Source: Coriobacteriaceae bacterium AM113-163 (lineage in GTDB: Bacteria; Actinomycetota; Coriobacteriia; Coriobacteriales; Coriobacteriaceae). From it: a stretch of 42,865 nt of DNA. Where the stretch lies: assembly GCA_027673765.1 (NCBI GenBank), contig JAQDWB010000018.1:1-42865 (forward strand), read 5' to 3'. A model generated the notes under the pieces. That model worked only from the letters and a program-made list of their open reading frames with translations. It was not told the origin of the DNA and made no database searches. The stretch's first letter is position 1; every line of letters begins with the position of its first letter. Positions 30,312 to 38,253 of the stretch are shown here, one piece after another. The position numbers were made by a program, and so were the translations under genes.

Positions 30312-32543
30312 CTAGAAGTTGGCGTCGTTGAGTTGTTCGCTCTCGAGGCCGTCGAGCTGTTGCTGTTCGGGCGTATCGGCGACGCTCTCGAGCAACTCGG
30401 TGGGGTCGACGTTCATGTTCCTGCCGGCTTCGTTGCCGTTGACCAGGTCGTCCGAGAAGATATCGACTTCCATTTCCTCGGCTTCCTCGATCTGGATCTC
30501 GAGCGGCACATGGGTGCGTACGAGTTTGACCGCCGGGCGCATGCGGGCAAAGAGGGGCACGTACTCGATGATGATGGCCGAGTTCTCAAGACCGTACCAG
30601 CGTGCCGGGCTTCCGCAGGCGCGGCGGACGGCGTACTTGATGGCCATGACGCGATGGTCGTTGCGGTTGATGTCCGTCTCGGGGGCAAGCATCTTGCGCA
30701 GCATGCAAAAACGGAAGTCGCCCACGTTGCCGCGTGTTTCGTAGATGGAGTAGGTGTGATGCTGCGGCGGTAGCTCGCCCGATGCCATCAGGTCGCCGAC
30801 GATCTGGCGCAGGTAGGCGTTGATGCGTTGGTTGACCTTAAAGCCCAGGTCCAGGCGCACGCGGAACAAAAAGTCCGTGCCAAAGGTCTCGACGGAATAC
30901 TCGTGCGTATAGGGCTCATCGGTAACGTGTACGTTGATGAACCAGTATGCCTTGGCGCGCTTGGGATGCTTATCCAAGATGGAGTAGAGCACGTCGCGGT
31001 CGAGCGTGAGCGGGTCGGGGCTGTTGGTGAGGAACACCAGGTTGTCGGCGAGCACGGGGTAGGTCTCGTCGTTGCGCAGGCGATTGAGCTGGTCGATGTA
31101 CTTGGAGACGGGCAACAGGATCGTCTGCGTGCGCTCGATGGCGGTGCCGCGGCGCCATACGTACATAAGGCCGAACAGCAGTGCCGCCAGGAAGATCATA
31201 ACGTAGCCGCCGTCAAAGAACATGGTGAGGCACGAGGCGAAGAAGCACAGCTCAATGGCACCGAAGAGCAGGGCGAAGACGCAGGCACCCAGCTTGTGCT
31301 TGAGGATGCCGGCGATGTAGCTCGTCAAAAGCGTCGTGGTCATGAGCATGGTCACGGTAATGGCGAGGCCGTAGGCGCTCTCCATGCGCTCGGAGTTTTG
31401 GAACAGCAGCACGATGAAGATGCAGCCGACCCACATGATGTTGTTGACGAGCGGAATATAGAGCTGGCCCTTGGTGTCGCTGGGGTAGTGGATGCGCAGG
31501 TGCGGCATAAGGTTGAGACGGGTTGCCTCGGATACCAGCGAGAACGAGCCGGTGATGAGCGCCTGCGAGGCGATGATGGCCGCTACGGCCGAAAGCACGA
31601 TGGCAAAGGGGCGCAGGGGCTCGGGGAGCATCATATAGAACGGGTTGACGATATCCATCGCGAGCATCTGGGGGTTGGAGTTATTGGCGAGCAGCCAAGC
31701 TCCCTGACCCAGATAGTTAAGGATGAGGGCCGCCTTAACAAACGGCCAGGATGCATAGATGTTTGCCTTGCCCACGTGGCCCATGTCCGAGTAGAGCGCC
31801 TCGGCACCGGTTGTCGACAGGAAGACAAAGCCGAGCACCATGATGCCCGAGTGGTTGATGGGCGAGAACAGGAACATGATGCCGCGGATGGGGTTGAGCG
31901 CGCGTAGGATGGACAGGTTGCCGAGCATGTTGAATAGGCCGGCGCTTGCCAAGAACAGGAACCATAGTGTCATGAGCGGGCCGAAGAGCTTGCCGATTGA
32001 CGAGGTGCCGGCGCGCTGCATGGCAAACAGCCCGCAGATAATGATGATGGTGATGATGATCACATTGGTCTGACCGTCACCCAATAGCGCGTGGCCCCAC
32101 TCGATGGTACGCAGGCCCTCAATGGCTGTGGTGACCGTGACCGCGGGGGTGAGGATGCCGTCGGCGAGCAGCGCCGCGCCGCCGATCATGGCGGGCAGAA
32201 TCAGCCATGGTGCCACTTTGCGCACCAGGCTAAAGAGGGCGAAGATGCCGCCTTCGTTGTGGTTGTCGGCCTTCATGGCGATTACCACGTACTTGACCGT
32301 GGTTACGAGCGTCATGGTCCAGATGACGAGCGAGAGCGCGCCCAGGATCATGTCCTCACTGACGGTACCGATGCCGCCGTTGTTGGCGACGATTGATTTC
32401 ATGGTGTACATGGGGCTCGTGCCGATGTCTCCGTAGACGACGCCGAGCGTTACGAGCAGCATTCCAGCGGAAAGGGGGATGGCTCCATGCCCGCCCTGCC
32501 CGTGCTGGCCTTGGAGGTTTGCCTCCAGTTTGTTGTGTGCCAC
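30312..32543 (-). CDS. kup: Kup-type potassium uptake protein
   Basis: A 743-residue KUP/HAK transporter with about 12 membrane segments in the first 480 residues and a long C-terminal cytosolic part. The diagnostic G-V-V-Y-G-D-I-G-T-S-P-M-Y-T is near residue 35-48. It brings in K+ with protons. The C-terminal tail is acidic and longer than in the E. coli protein (about 620 residues). Start: GTG 32543 has AAGGGAG just upstream; ATG 32561 is possible with the weaker AGAGG. A c-di-AMP (ydaO) riboswitch, often found before kup, was not seen. A perfect hairpin lies upstream at 32643-32666. Confidence 0.92.
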   Translation of the reverse strand: MAHNKLEANLQGQHGQGGHGAIPLSAGMLLVTLGVVYGDIGTSPMYTMKSIVANNGGIGTVSEDMILGALSLVIWTMTLVTTVKYVVIAMKADNHNEGGIFALFSLVRKVAPWLILPAMIGGAALLADGILTPAVTVTTAIEGLRTIEWGHALLGDGQTNVIIITIIIICGLFAMQRAGTSSIGKLFGPLMTLWFLFLASAGLFNMLGNLSILRALNPIRGIMFLFSPINHSGIMVLGFVFLSTTGAEALYSDMGHVGKANIYASWPFVKAALILNYLGQGAWLLANNSNPQMLAMDIVNPFYMMLPEPLRPFAIVLSAVAAIIASQALITGSFSLVSEATRLNLMPHLRIHYPSDTKGQLYIPLVNNIMWVGCIFIVLLFQNSERMESAYGLAITVTMLMTTTLLTSYIAGILKHKLGACVFALLFGAIELCFFASCLTMFFDGGYVMIFLAALLFGLMYVWRRGTAIERTQTILLPVSKYIDQLNRLRNDETYPVLADNLVFLTNSPDPLTLDRDVLYSILDKHPKRAKAYWFINVHVTDEPYTHEYSVETFGTDFLFRVRLDLGFKVNQRINAYLRQIVGDLMASGELPPQHHTYSIYETRGNVGDFRFCMLRKMLAPETDINRNDHRVMAIKYAVRRACGSPARWYGLENSAIIIEYVPLFARMRPAVKLVRTHVPLEIQIEEAEEMEVDIFSDDLVNGNEAGRNMNVDPTELLESVADTPEQQQLDGLESEQLNDANF

Positions 32544-32642
32544 GTGGACTCCCTTAGACATCTGGCCTCTGCCAAGAGCAGTGGACCTTTATGCCATCTT
32601 TATACATATAAGAGCAGTTTGGCACATCGGGTTGTTTTAGAC

Positions 32643-32666
32643 AATAATCCCCATCTGGGGATTATT
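32643..32666 (-). terminator. Hairpin between the EamA gene and kup
   Basis: AATAATCCCC and GGGGATTATT pair around ATCT. It lies 35 bases after the end of the EamA-type gene and may terminate it; it may also serve the kup leader. T content after the stem on the minus strand is modest. Confidence 0.55.
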
Positions 32667-32700
32667 CATGTACGCAGGTAGCATTTCAAAACAGGGGCTT

Positions 32701-33612
32701 TTAAGCGCGTACTGCCTGGGCGATACCGGCCTTGGCGCTTGCGCGCTTACCGGCGAGTTCGCAAAAGATCGCGCCGCCGATGATGAGCGCGGCACCCATC
32801 AGGCGGACCGGCGTCATGGTCTCGCCCAAAAGGGCAACGGAGAACACGACGGCCGAAAGCGGCTCAAGGTAGCCGACAACCGCGACGGTCTGGACGGGCA
32901 GCTTGGCGACAGCGCTAAAGTAGAGCAGGCAACCGATGCCGGTGTTGACGACGCCGAGCATAGCGACGGCGTGCCAATCGATGCCTGCGGCGATGCCGGG
33001 GGAGAGGAACGAGGGGGCACCTTGCGTGAAGAGCGTAAGGATCAACGCGGTTACAAAGGCGGCACTCACCTGGAGCGTGGAGTTTTCGAGACCTTCGATG
33101 TGTGGCGCACCCTTGCTAGCGATGACCATTAGCGCATAGCAGAAGGCCGAGGCGATTCCGCAGGCGATACCAGCAATGGGCATATTGCCGCCTAGACCTT
33201 GCGCTGCAATGAGAAAAGCACCGCAAGCAACGGCGATGAAGCCAGCGATTTTGCCGCCGGTCAGCTTTTCGTCAAAGATGAGCGGGGAGAGTGCCATGAC
33301 AATGATGGGGCCGCAGTAGTACAGCAGCGAGGATACGCCGACGCCGATCGTCTGGTAGGCGCGGAACAAGAAAATCCAGCTGGCGCCCAGCGCGGCTCCC
33401 GAGACGATGAGCGCTGCGGCCTCGCGGGGGCGAGACGGAGCCTGCAGGTTATGGCGCTTGGTTATGAAGAGGATGGCGGCAAGGGTGAGAGCGCCCAAAA
33501 ACGTGCGTAGTAGCACGATGTCGGAGCTCGGCAGCGCGATGGCAGCGGCGATGATGCCGTTGGAGCCAAACAACAACAGTGCTGCTAAATATGTGATCAG
33601 TCCGTTGTTCAT
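32701..33612 (-). CDS. EamA/DMT-family transporter
   Basis: A 303-residue membrane protein with ten hydrophobic segments in two EamA halves (first half begins Y-L-A-A-L-L-L-F-G-S-N-G; second near G-I-A-C-G-I-A-S-A-F-C-Y-A). Motifs L-Y-Y-C-G-P-I-I-V and Y-L-E-P-L-S-A-V-V-F are typical of drug/metabolite exporters of this family. Substrate unknown. Start at 33612 with AGGGGC upstream. A LysR gene is divergent with 118 bases between, the usual setting in which the regulator controls the exporter. Confidence 0.87.
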   Translation of the reverse strand: MNNGLITYLAALLLFGSNGIIAAAIALPSSDIVLLRTFLGALTLAAILFITKRHNLQAPSRPREAAALIVSGAALGASWIFLFRAYQTIGVGVSSLLYYCGPIIVMALSPLIFDEKLTGGKIAGFIAVACGAFLIAAQGLGGNMPIAGIACGIASAFCYALMVIASKGAPHIEGLENSTLQVSAAFVTALILTLFTQGAPSFLSPGIAAGIDWHAVAMLGVVNTGIGCLLYFSAVAKLPVQTVAVVGYLEPLSAVVFSVALLGETMTPVRLMGAALIIGGAIFCELAGKRASAKAGIAQAVRA

Positions 33613-33730
33613 GCGCAGCCGCCCCTTTCATATCCCTGTATATTCACTATGGGTGAGGTGGCTTTAGAAGAAAAGCGAATATAATGCATGGTTAACATGA
33701 CAAAACATCATGCAAGGATGGAGGCGCGCC
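33613..33730. promoter_or_regulatory. Divergent region with inverted repeat TATATTC
   Basis: TATATTC at 33639-33645 and its complement GAATATA at 33677-33683 flank the centre of the region. These could be LysR contacts on the EamA promoter and on its own. GGAGG (33720-33724) precedes the LysR start. Confidence 0.4.
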
Positions 33731-34588
33731 GTGGAAACAAATATCCAAAAGATGCAGGTGCTGCTCGAGACGGTACGCGCCGGAAGTTTTACGCGCGCCG
33801 CCGAGCACTTGAGCTATTCGCAATCGGGCGTGAGCCGCATGGTGGCCGACCTCGAGGCCGACTGGGGTTTTAAGGTACTCGACCGCAGTCGCGAGGGCGT
33901 GACACTTTCTGCCGACGGGCGGCAGGTCATGCCGGCTGTCGAGGCGCTCTGCGAGGAATTCATTCGCTTGCAGCGGCGGGTGGATGAGATGCGTGGGCTC
34001 ATGCGCGGCAAAATCTGCATCGGTACGTTTTCGAGCGTGGCGACCCACGTACTGCCGCCGGTGATTGCGCGTTTTCGCGCCGATTATCCAGACGTCGATT
34101 ATGAGTTGCTGATGGGCGACTATTCAGAGATTGAACAATGGGTGACGGAGGGCCGCTGTGATTTGGGCTTTATCCCGCATGAGCCTCGAGAAAATGGGAT
34201 GACATCGCGATCTTTGGTGCGCGACGAGTTGATGGCGGTGGTGCCGACAGACTCTTTGCTTGCCAGTGCGGAGGCCGTTTCCCTTGCCGATTTGGCCAAC
34301 GAGCAGTTTATTCTGCTGGAACGCGGTAGCGACGACGAGATTACGCCGCTGTTTCGTCGGGCGGGTCTGGCGGTGCGCTCTAAGCTGTCGACCTGGGATG
34401 ACTATGCAATTATGGCCATGGTTGAGGACGGTCTGGGTGTGAGCATCCTTCCGGCGCTCATCTTGCGGCGCTGCCAGTTCGATGTTGCCGTGCGTCCGCT
34501 CGAGGGGCATCCCCATCGGCAGATCAATGCGATATATCGCACGACCGATGTTTCGCTTGCCGCCGCCCGTTTCCTCGAATACCTCTAA
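33731..34588 (+). CDS. LysR-family transcriptional regulator
   Basis: A 285-residue LysR protein. Helix-turn-helix S-F-T-R-A-A-E-H-L-S-Y-S-Q-S-G-V-S-R lies at residues 21-38; substrate-binding domain from about 88 (I-C-I-G-T-F-S-S-V-A). Ligand unknown. GTG at 33731 is the likely start (GGAGG six bases before); the open frame from ATG 33710 would put the ribosome binding site inside the gene. Divergent from the EamA exporter, which it probably regulates. Confidence 0.88.
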   Translation: METNIQKMQVLLETVRAGSFTRAAEHLSYSQSGVSRMVADLEADWGFKVLDRSREGVTLSADGRQVMPAVEALCEEFIRLQRRVDEMRGLMRGKICIGTFSSVATHVLPPVIARFRADYPDVDYELLMGDYSEIEQWVTEGRCDLGFIPHEPRENGMTSRSLVRDELMAVVPTDSLLASAEAVSLADLANEQFILLERGSDDEITPLFRRAGLAVRSKLSTWDDYAIMAMVEDGLGVSILPALILRRCQFDVAVRPLEGHPHRQINAIYRTTDVSLAAARFLEYL

Positions 34589-34639
34589 ACGAGCGCGCGT
34601 CGATATCGCCTTGGGATAAATCTCGAGGTTTGGCTCATT

Positions 34640-34751
34640 TTATTTTTGAAATTGAACTTTTCGAAATAGCACGGCGTTATACTGCTGCCTAAATTGAACT
34701 CAGGTTCAATTCGTGTTCTATAAATTGAACTTTGCCAGCAAGGAGGTTCTA
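34640..34751 (+). promoter_or_regulatory. Operator/promoter region with four AATTGAAC half-sites
   Basis: AATTGAAC occurs at 34650-34657, 34692-34699 and 34723-34730, and in reverse (GTTCAATT) at 34704-34711, so that 34692-34711 is a perfect palindrome with a 4-base centre. TATACT at 34679-34684 can be the -10. Half-sites therefore lie before and after the likely transcription start, as for an autorepressor. The ribosome binding site AAGGAGG is at 34740-34745. The encoded protein has its own HTH domain. Confidence 0.65.
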
Positions 34752-36272
34752 GTGGCCCAAGAGACGTTTAGCGATCGCCTGCGACAGGCTATGTCCGATC
34801 GCGACGTTCGACAGTCGGATGTGATTCGTGCATCGGAGATGCTCGGCAAAAAACTCGGCAAGAGTCAGATGAGCCAATATGTGAGTGGCAAGACGATTCC
34901 GCGGCACGATGTGGCAGAGCTGCTCGCCCGTATTTTGGAGGTCGATGTTTCCTGGCTGCTCGCCAGTGACGCCGATCAAGGCGAGACGTCCTCGTCCCAT
35001 AACGTTGCCAAATCCGAACCTAATCCCACGGCTCAAATTGCAAGGAGCACCACCATGCGTACCTTTTCTAAATCCACCAAGCTCGACAACGTCCTCTACG
35101 ACGTCCGCGGCCCTGTCGTCGACGAGGCCGCCCGTATGGAGGACGAGGGCGAGCGTATTCTCAAGCTCAACATCGGCAACCCCGCGCCCTTTGGTTTCCG
35201 CACGCCCGACGAGGTTATCAAGGACATGCGCCAGCAGTTGCCCGACTGCGAAGGCTATTCCAACTCGCGTGGCCTGTTCTCTGCGCGCAAGGCGATCATG
35301 CAGTATTCGCAGATCAAAGGCCTGCCCAATGTTCAGATGGAGCATATCTACACGGGCAACGGCGTGTCCGAGCTCATTCAGCTTTCGATGAACGCGCTGC
35401 TCGACAATGGCGACGAGATTCTGATCCCCAGCCCCGACTATCCGCTTTGGACGGCGTGCGCAACCCTTGCCGGCGGTCATCCTGTGCACTATCTGTGCGA
35501 TGAGCAGGCGGATTGGTATCCCGACCTGGAGGATATGGAGTCCAAGATCACAAGCGCGACCAAGGCCCTCGTCATCATCAACCCCAACAACCCCACGGGA
35601 TCCGTCTATCCGCGCGAGGTGCTCGAGGGCATCGTCGAGGTTGCACGCAGGCACCAGCTCATGATCTTTGCTGATGAGATCTACGACCGCCTGTGCATGG
35701 ACGGCTACGAGCACGTCTCGATTGCCTCGCTCGCCCCCGATCTGCCCTGCGTTACCTTTAGCGGTCTGTCCAAGTCGCACATGATTGCGGGCTATCGTAT
35801 TGGCTGGATGGTGCTTTCGGGCAACCAGCGCTGCATGAGCGACTTCATCATGGGCATCAACATGCTCTCCAACATGCGCCTGTGCTCCAACGTGCCGGCT
35901 CAATCGATCGTTCAAACGGCACTCGGTGGTCATCAGTCCGTCAACGACTACATCCGTCCCGGCGGCCGCGTCTACGAGCAGCGCAACTTTGTGTATGAGG
36001 CGCTCAACAAGATTGACGGCATCTCGGTGGTCAAGCCGCGTGCGGCGTTCTACATCTTCCCCAAGATGGATGTTAAGAAGTTCAACATCACCGATGACGA
36101 GCAGTTTGCCCTTGACCTGCTGCACGAGAAGAAGATCCTGATCACGCGCGGCGGCGGCTTTAACTGGGCCGAGCCCGACCACTTCCGCATCGTGTACCTG
36201 CCGCGCATGGAAGTGCTCAAAGAGTCGCTCGAAGACCTCGCCGACTTCTTCGATCACTACCGCCAGAATTAA
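34752..36272 (+). CDS. alaA: XRE-type HTH domain fused to AlaA-type alanine aminotransferase
   Basis: A 506-residue protein. Residues 1-75 form a Cro/C1-type DNA-binding domain (F-S-D-R-L-R-Q-A-M, G-K-S-Q-M-S-Q-Y-V-S-G-K, L-A-R-I-L-E-V). Residues about 102-506 match AlaA over the full length of that enzyme: L-K-L-N-I-G-N-P-A-P-F-G-F, S-P-D-Y-P-L-W, I-I-N-P-N-N-P-T-G, F-A-D-E-I-Y-D and G-L-S-K-S-H with the PLP lysine. AlaA transfers an amino group between alanine and 2-oxoglutarate. Usual AlaA lacks the HTH domain. Start GTG 34752, AAGGAGG upstream. An in-frame ATG at 35055, preceded by AAGGAG, could give the enzyme alone (405 residues). Palindromic AATTGAAC sites upstream suggest autoregulation. 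A structured element follows the stop. Confidence 0.88.
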   Translation: MAQETFSDRLRQAMSDRDVRQSDVIRASEMLGKKLGKSQMSQYVSGKTIPRHDVAELLARILEVDVSWLLASDADQGETSSSHNVAKSEPNPTAQIARSTTMRTFSKSTKLDNVLYDVRGPVVDEAARMEDEGERILKLNIGNPAPFGFRTPDEVIKDMRQQLPDCEGYSNSRGLFSARKAIMQYSQIKGLPNVQMEHIYTGNGVSELIQLSMNALLDNGDEILIPSPDYPLWTACATLAGGHPVHYLCDEQADWYPDLEDMESKITSATKALVIINPNNPTGSVYPREVLEGIVEVARRHQLMIFADEIYDRLCMDGYEHVSIASLAPDLPCVTFSGLSKSHMIAGYRIGWMVLSGNQRCMSDFIMGINMLSNMRLCSNVPAQSIVQTALGGHQSVNDYIRPGGRVYEQRNFVYEALNKIDGISVVKPRAAFYIFPKMDVKKFNITDDEQFALDLLHEKKILITRGGGFNWAEPDHFRIVYLPRMEVLKESLEDLADFFDHYRQN

Positions 36273-36275
36273 TAG

Positions 36276-36422
36276 TTCCGCCGTTCTACCGAACGGCGGA
36301 CCGCTTGACGCTGCGCGAGCCGCATTCACACCAATCTGACGTTCAGCTTCAAGGGCGCGACCAGAAGGTCAGCGCCCTTTCGTTTCACGTCACCTTGGTG
36401 CAAATGCGGCTCGCTCGCTGTC
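36276..36422 (+). ncRNA. Structured RNA-like element, copy A (after alaA)
   Basis: Three nested features follow the alaA stop. Stem 1: TCCGCCGTTC / GAACGGCGGA with a TACC loop (36277-36300). Linker: TTGACGCTGCGCG. Outer stem: GAGCCGCATT..CACCAA..TGACGT (36317-36342) pairs with its near-complement at 36387-36412. Inside is a hairpin AAGGGCGC-GACC-AGAA-GGTC-a-GCGCCCTT (36351-36378) with one bulged base. Copy B at 38031-38184 shares linker, loop and the GACC-AGAA-GGTC hairpin, while its stems have other sequences that still pair. This pattern of compensatory change argues for RNA function; it also could be a mobile repeat or a terminator. Orientation on the plus strand is inferred from gene order. 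Confidence 0.6.
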
Positions 36423-36492
36423 GTGTGCTCAACCCGCATCGTTATCACGATTCGCATTTAACGGAGCAAAGCTGGTTATTTTTCTTGGCTGT

Positions 36493-36903
36493 CTAAATAA
36501 CGATTCCTTGGCAGTGGTCGATTTCGTGTTGGATGATCTCGGCGGTGTAGCCCGAGAAGTTTTTGATGCGGTGGACGAAGTTCTCGTCCAAATACTCCAC
36601 CTTAATGCGGCGGTAGCGGGTACAGGGGCGCTCACCGATCAACGAGAGGCATCCTTCGCTCGTCTGGTAGGCGTTGACCTGCTCAAGAATCTGCGGGTTG
36701 TACATAAGCAGCGCCCTGTTGCCGTCCTTTACGCAGATGATGCGTTTGCGTACGCCGATCATGTTGGCGGCAAGCCCCACGCACTCGTGCTCATGCTCGT
36801 GGAGTGTATCCAGGAGGTCCTGTCCGGTTGCGGCATCGTCGGGTCCCGCGTCTTCGGAAGGCAGGCGTAAAAAGAACTCGGATTTCATGATGGGCTTGAT
36901 CAT
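36493..36903 (-). CDS. def: Peptide deformylase, short type
   Basis: A 136-residue deformylase of the short Gram-positive type. Motif 1 is V-G-L-A-A-N-M (M at the usual Q position, as in related short members), motif 2 is E-G-C-L-S-L and motif 3 is Q-H-E-I-D-H with the catalytic glutamate and both histidines. It removes the N-formyl group of new proteins, metal-dependent, in the cytosol. Start at 36903 after AAGGAG. It is alone, convergent with alaA across the structured element. The other deformylase-like gene at 28603 lacks the glutamate, so this copy is the better candidate for activity. Confidence 0.88.
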   Translation of the reverse strand: MIKPIMKSEFFLRLPSEDAGPDDAATGQDLLDTLHEHEHECVGLAANMIGVRKRIICVKDGNRALLMYNPQILEQVNAYQTSEGCLSLIGERPCTRYRRIKVEYLDENFVHRIKNFSGYTAEIIQHEIDHCQGIVI

Positions 36904-37117
36904 GGCGGGCTCCTTAAGGTGGACACGTTTGGTTCAGGCCATGATACCGCGACATGTCGCATTAATGTGTGCACATAGATTCTGCAGCTAGATTGGATGG
37001 CGACACCATAAACTAATGGACGTTTTGCCGAGAGGCATGAATGTTTAAAGCGCAAAGAGTGCGCGACGGGCCCCGCGAATGGGGCGATGATGCCCGAGAG
37101 GGCCAAGAAGGAGTCTC
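36904..37117. other. Divergent region between def and the RGG-protein gene
   Basis: About 210 bases. The ribosome binding site AGGAG stands just before ATG 37118. Short GC stems (GGCCCCGCGAATGGGGC at about 37066) occur near the start codon. No promoter is certain. Confidence 0.3.
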
Positions 37118-38029
37118 ATGTCTGAGAACGAAGAGATCATGAACGAGACCGAGAACGAGACCATGGCTGCCGAGGTTGAGGCAGTCGAGACCGTGGAGAC
37201 CGAAGCTGCTGAGGTTGAGGCTGCTGACGAGGTTTCTGCCGAGGAGGAGGCCGAGGTTGTCGAGGCCGCCGTTGATTACGATGACGAAGAGCTGATGGAC
37301 AAGATGCAGAAGGCCGCCCGCCTGCTGCGTAGCCGTCGCTTTGCTATTTCCAAGGAGGAGGAGGCCAAGGCCGAGCGCATGGCGAACATCGAGCGCGCCA
37401 TCAAGCTCCTTGACCTCAAGCCCAAGATGGAGCAGAAGGAGATGTCCGACCTGCTGGGCATGCGCCTTCGTGAACTCGATGGCCTGATGGCCGAGGCCGA
37501 GGCTGCCGATCTGGTCGGCCGCATCGACGACGCCGAGGGCGATATGCGCAAGATCGTCGTCTTCGCTGCCGAGGATGCCGCTGAGGGCCTGGTCGAGCTT
37601 GCCAACAAGAAGGAGAAGCTCCTGCCCGAGCTTTCTTACGAGGAGGCTACCGAGCTGATGGCCGCTCTCGATAAGGTTATCGCTCCGCTCGTCGCCATGG
37701 GCCTGGACGAGGACCGCGGTCCTCGCGGCGGCCGTGACGAGCGCGGTGGCCGTGGCGGCGACCGTGGCGGTCGCGGCGGCTTTGGCGATCGCGGTGGCCG
37801 TGGCGGCGACCGTGGCGGTCGCGGTGGCGATCGCGGTGGCCGTGGCGGCTTTGGCGACCGTGGCGGCGACCGTGGCGGTCGCGGCGGCTTTGGTGGCAAC
37901 CGTGGTGGCTATGGCGATCGCGGTGGCAACCGTGGTGGCTTCGGCGGCAACCGTGGTAACGACCGCGGCGGTCGCGGTGGCGACCGTGGCGGCCGCAACG
38001 GTGGCGGCTTCCGCGGCAACCGCTTTTAG
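37118..38029 (+). CDS. Winged-helix protein with acidic N-terminus and long RGG-repeat tail
   Basis: A 303-residue protein in three parts. Residues 1-55 are very acidic (many E, A, V). Residues about 56-195 are helical and contain a MarR-like winged-helix pattern: K-E-M-S-D-L-L-G-M-R-L-R-E-L-D, then A-A-D-L-V-G-R-I-D-D-A-E-G-D-M-R-K-I-V-V. From about 200 to the end, R-G-G and G-F-G-D/G-G-N-R-G units repeat with almost no other residues. RGG tails bind RNA and can drive phase separation in eukaryotes; in bacteria long ones are unusual. The repeat is also visible in DNA (37731-38025). No known bacterial family is assigned. Start at 37118 with AGGAG. A structured element follows the stop. Confidence 0.8.
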   Translation: MSENEEIMNETENETMAAEVEAVETVETEAAEVEAADEVSAEEEAEVVEAAVDYDDEELMDKMQKAARLLRSRRFAISKEEEAKAERMANIERAIKLLDLKPKMEQKEMSDLLGMRLRELDGLMAEAEAADLVGRIDDAEGDMRKIVVFAAEDAAEGLVELANKKEKLLPELSYEEATELMAALDKVIAPLVAMGLDEDRGPRGGRDERGGRGGDRGGRGGFGDRGGRGGDRGGRGGDRGGRGGFGDRGGDRGGRGGFGGNRGGYGDRGGNRGGFGGNRGNDRGGRGGDRGGRNGGGFRGNRF

Positions 38030-38030
38030 G

Positions 38031-38184
38031 GGTTACGCGGTTCTACGAACCGCGTAACTAGTTGATGCTGCGCGCCACCCAGGGCGACAATTTGTCATTC
38101 AAAAGGCAAGGCATGACCAGAAGGTCTATGCCTTGCCTTTTTCATGCCAACTTGTTCGCCCTGGGCGGCGCTCGCTGGCGTTGC
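38031..38184 (+). ncRNA. Structured RNA-like element, copy B (after the RGG-protein gene)
   Basis: Stem 1: GTTACGCGGTTC / GAACCGCGTAAC with TAC loop (38032-38058). Linker: TTGATGCTGCGCG, one base different from copy A. Outer stem: GCGCCACCCAGGGCGACAA (38072-38090) pairs with its near-complement around 38152-38172. Inner hairpin: GGCAAGGCAT-GACC-AGAA-GGTC-t-ATGCCTTGCC (38105-38135), one bulged base, T run after. The sequence of the arms is unlike copy A, the pairing is the same. The IS110-type element lies about 40 bases further on. Confidence 0.6.
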
Positions 38185-38253
38185 CAAAACATCGGCGTTG
38201 CCATGATCCAAGGTAGTCATTGGGTGTTCCTATAGTTTTGTCAACCGTCGGGG

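Noticed and set aside
32544..32700. c-di-AMP riboswitch before kup
   Set aside because: The conserved ydaO blocks were not found; only a simple hairpin is present.
34749..36329. Minus-strand open frame of 526 codons opposite the HTH-alaA gene
   Set aside because: Antisense shadow; the plus strand shows full AlaA similarity.
37731..38025. CRISPR-like or satellite repeat
   Set aside because: The repetition is codon-based (RGG units) within an open reading frame.
37636..38057. Pro/Arg-rich and Ala/Val-rich frames over the RGG repeat
   Set aside because: Products of reading a repetitive DNA tract in other frames.
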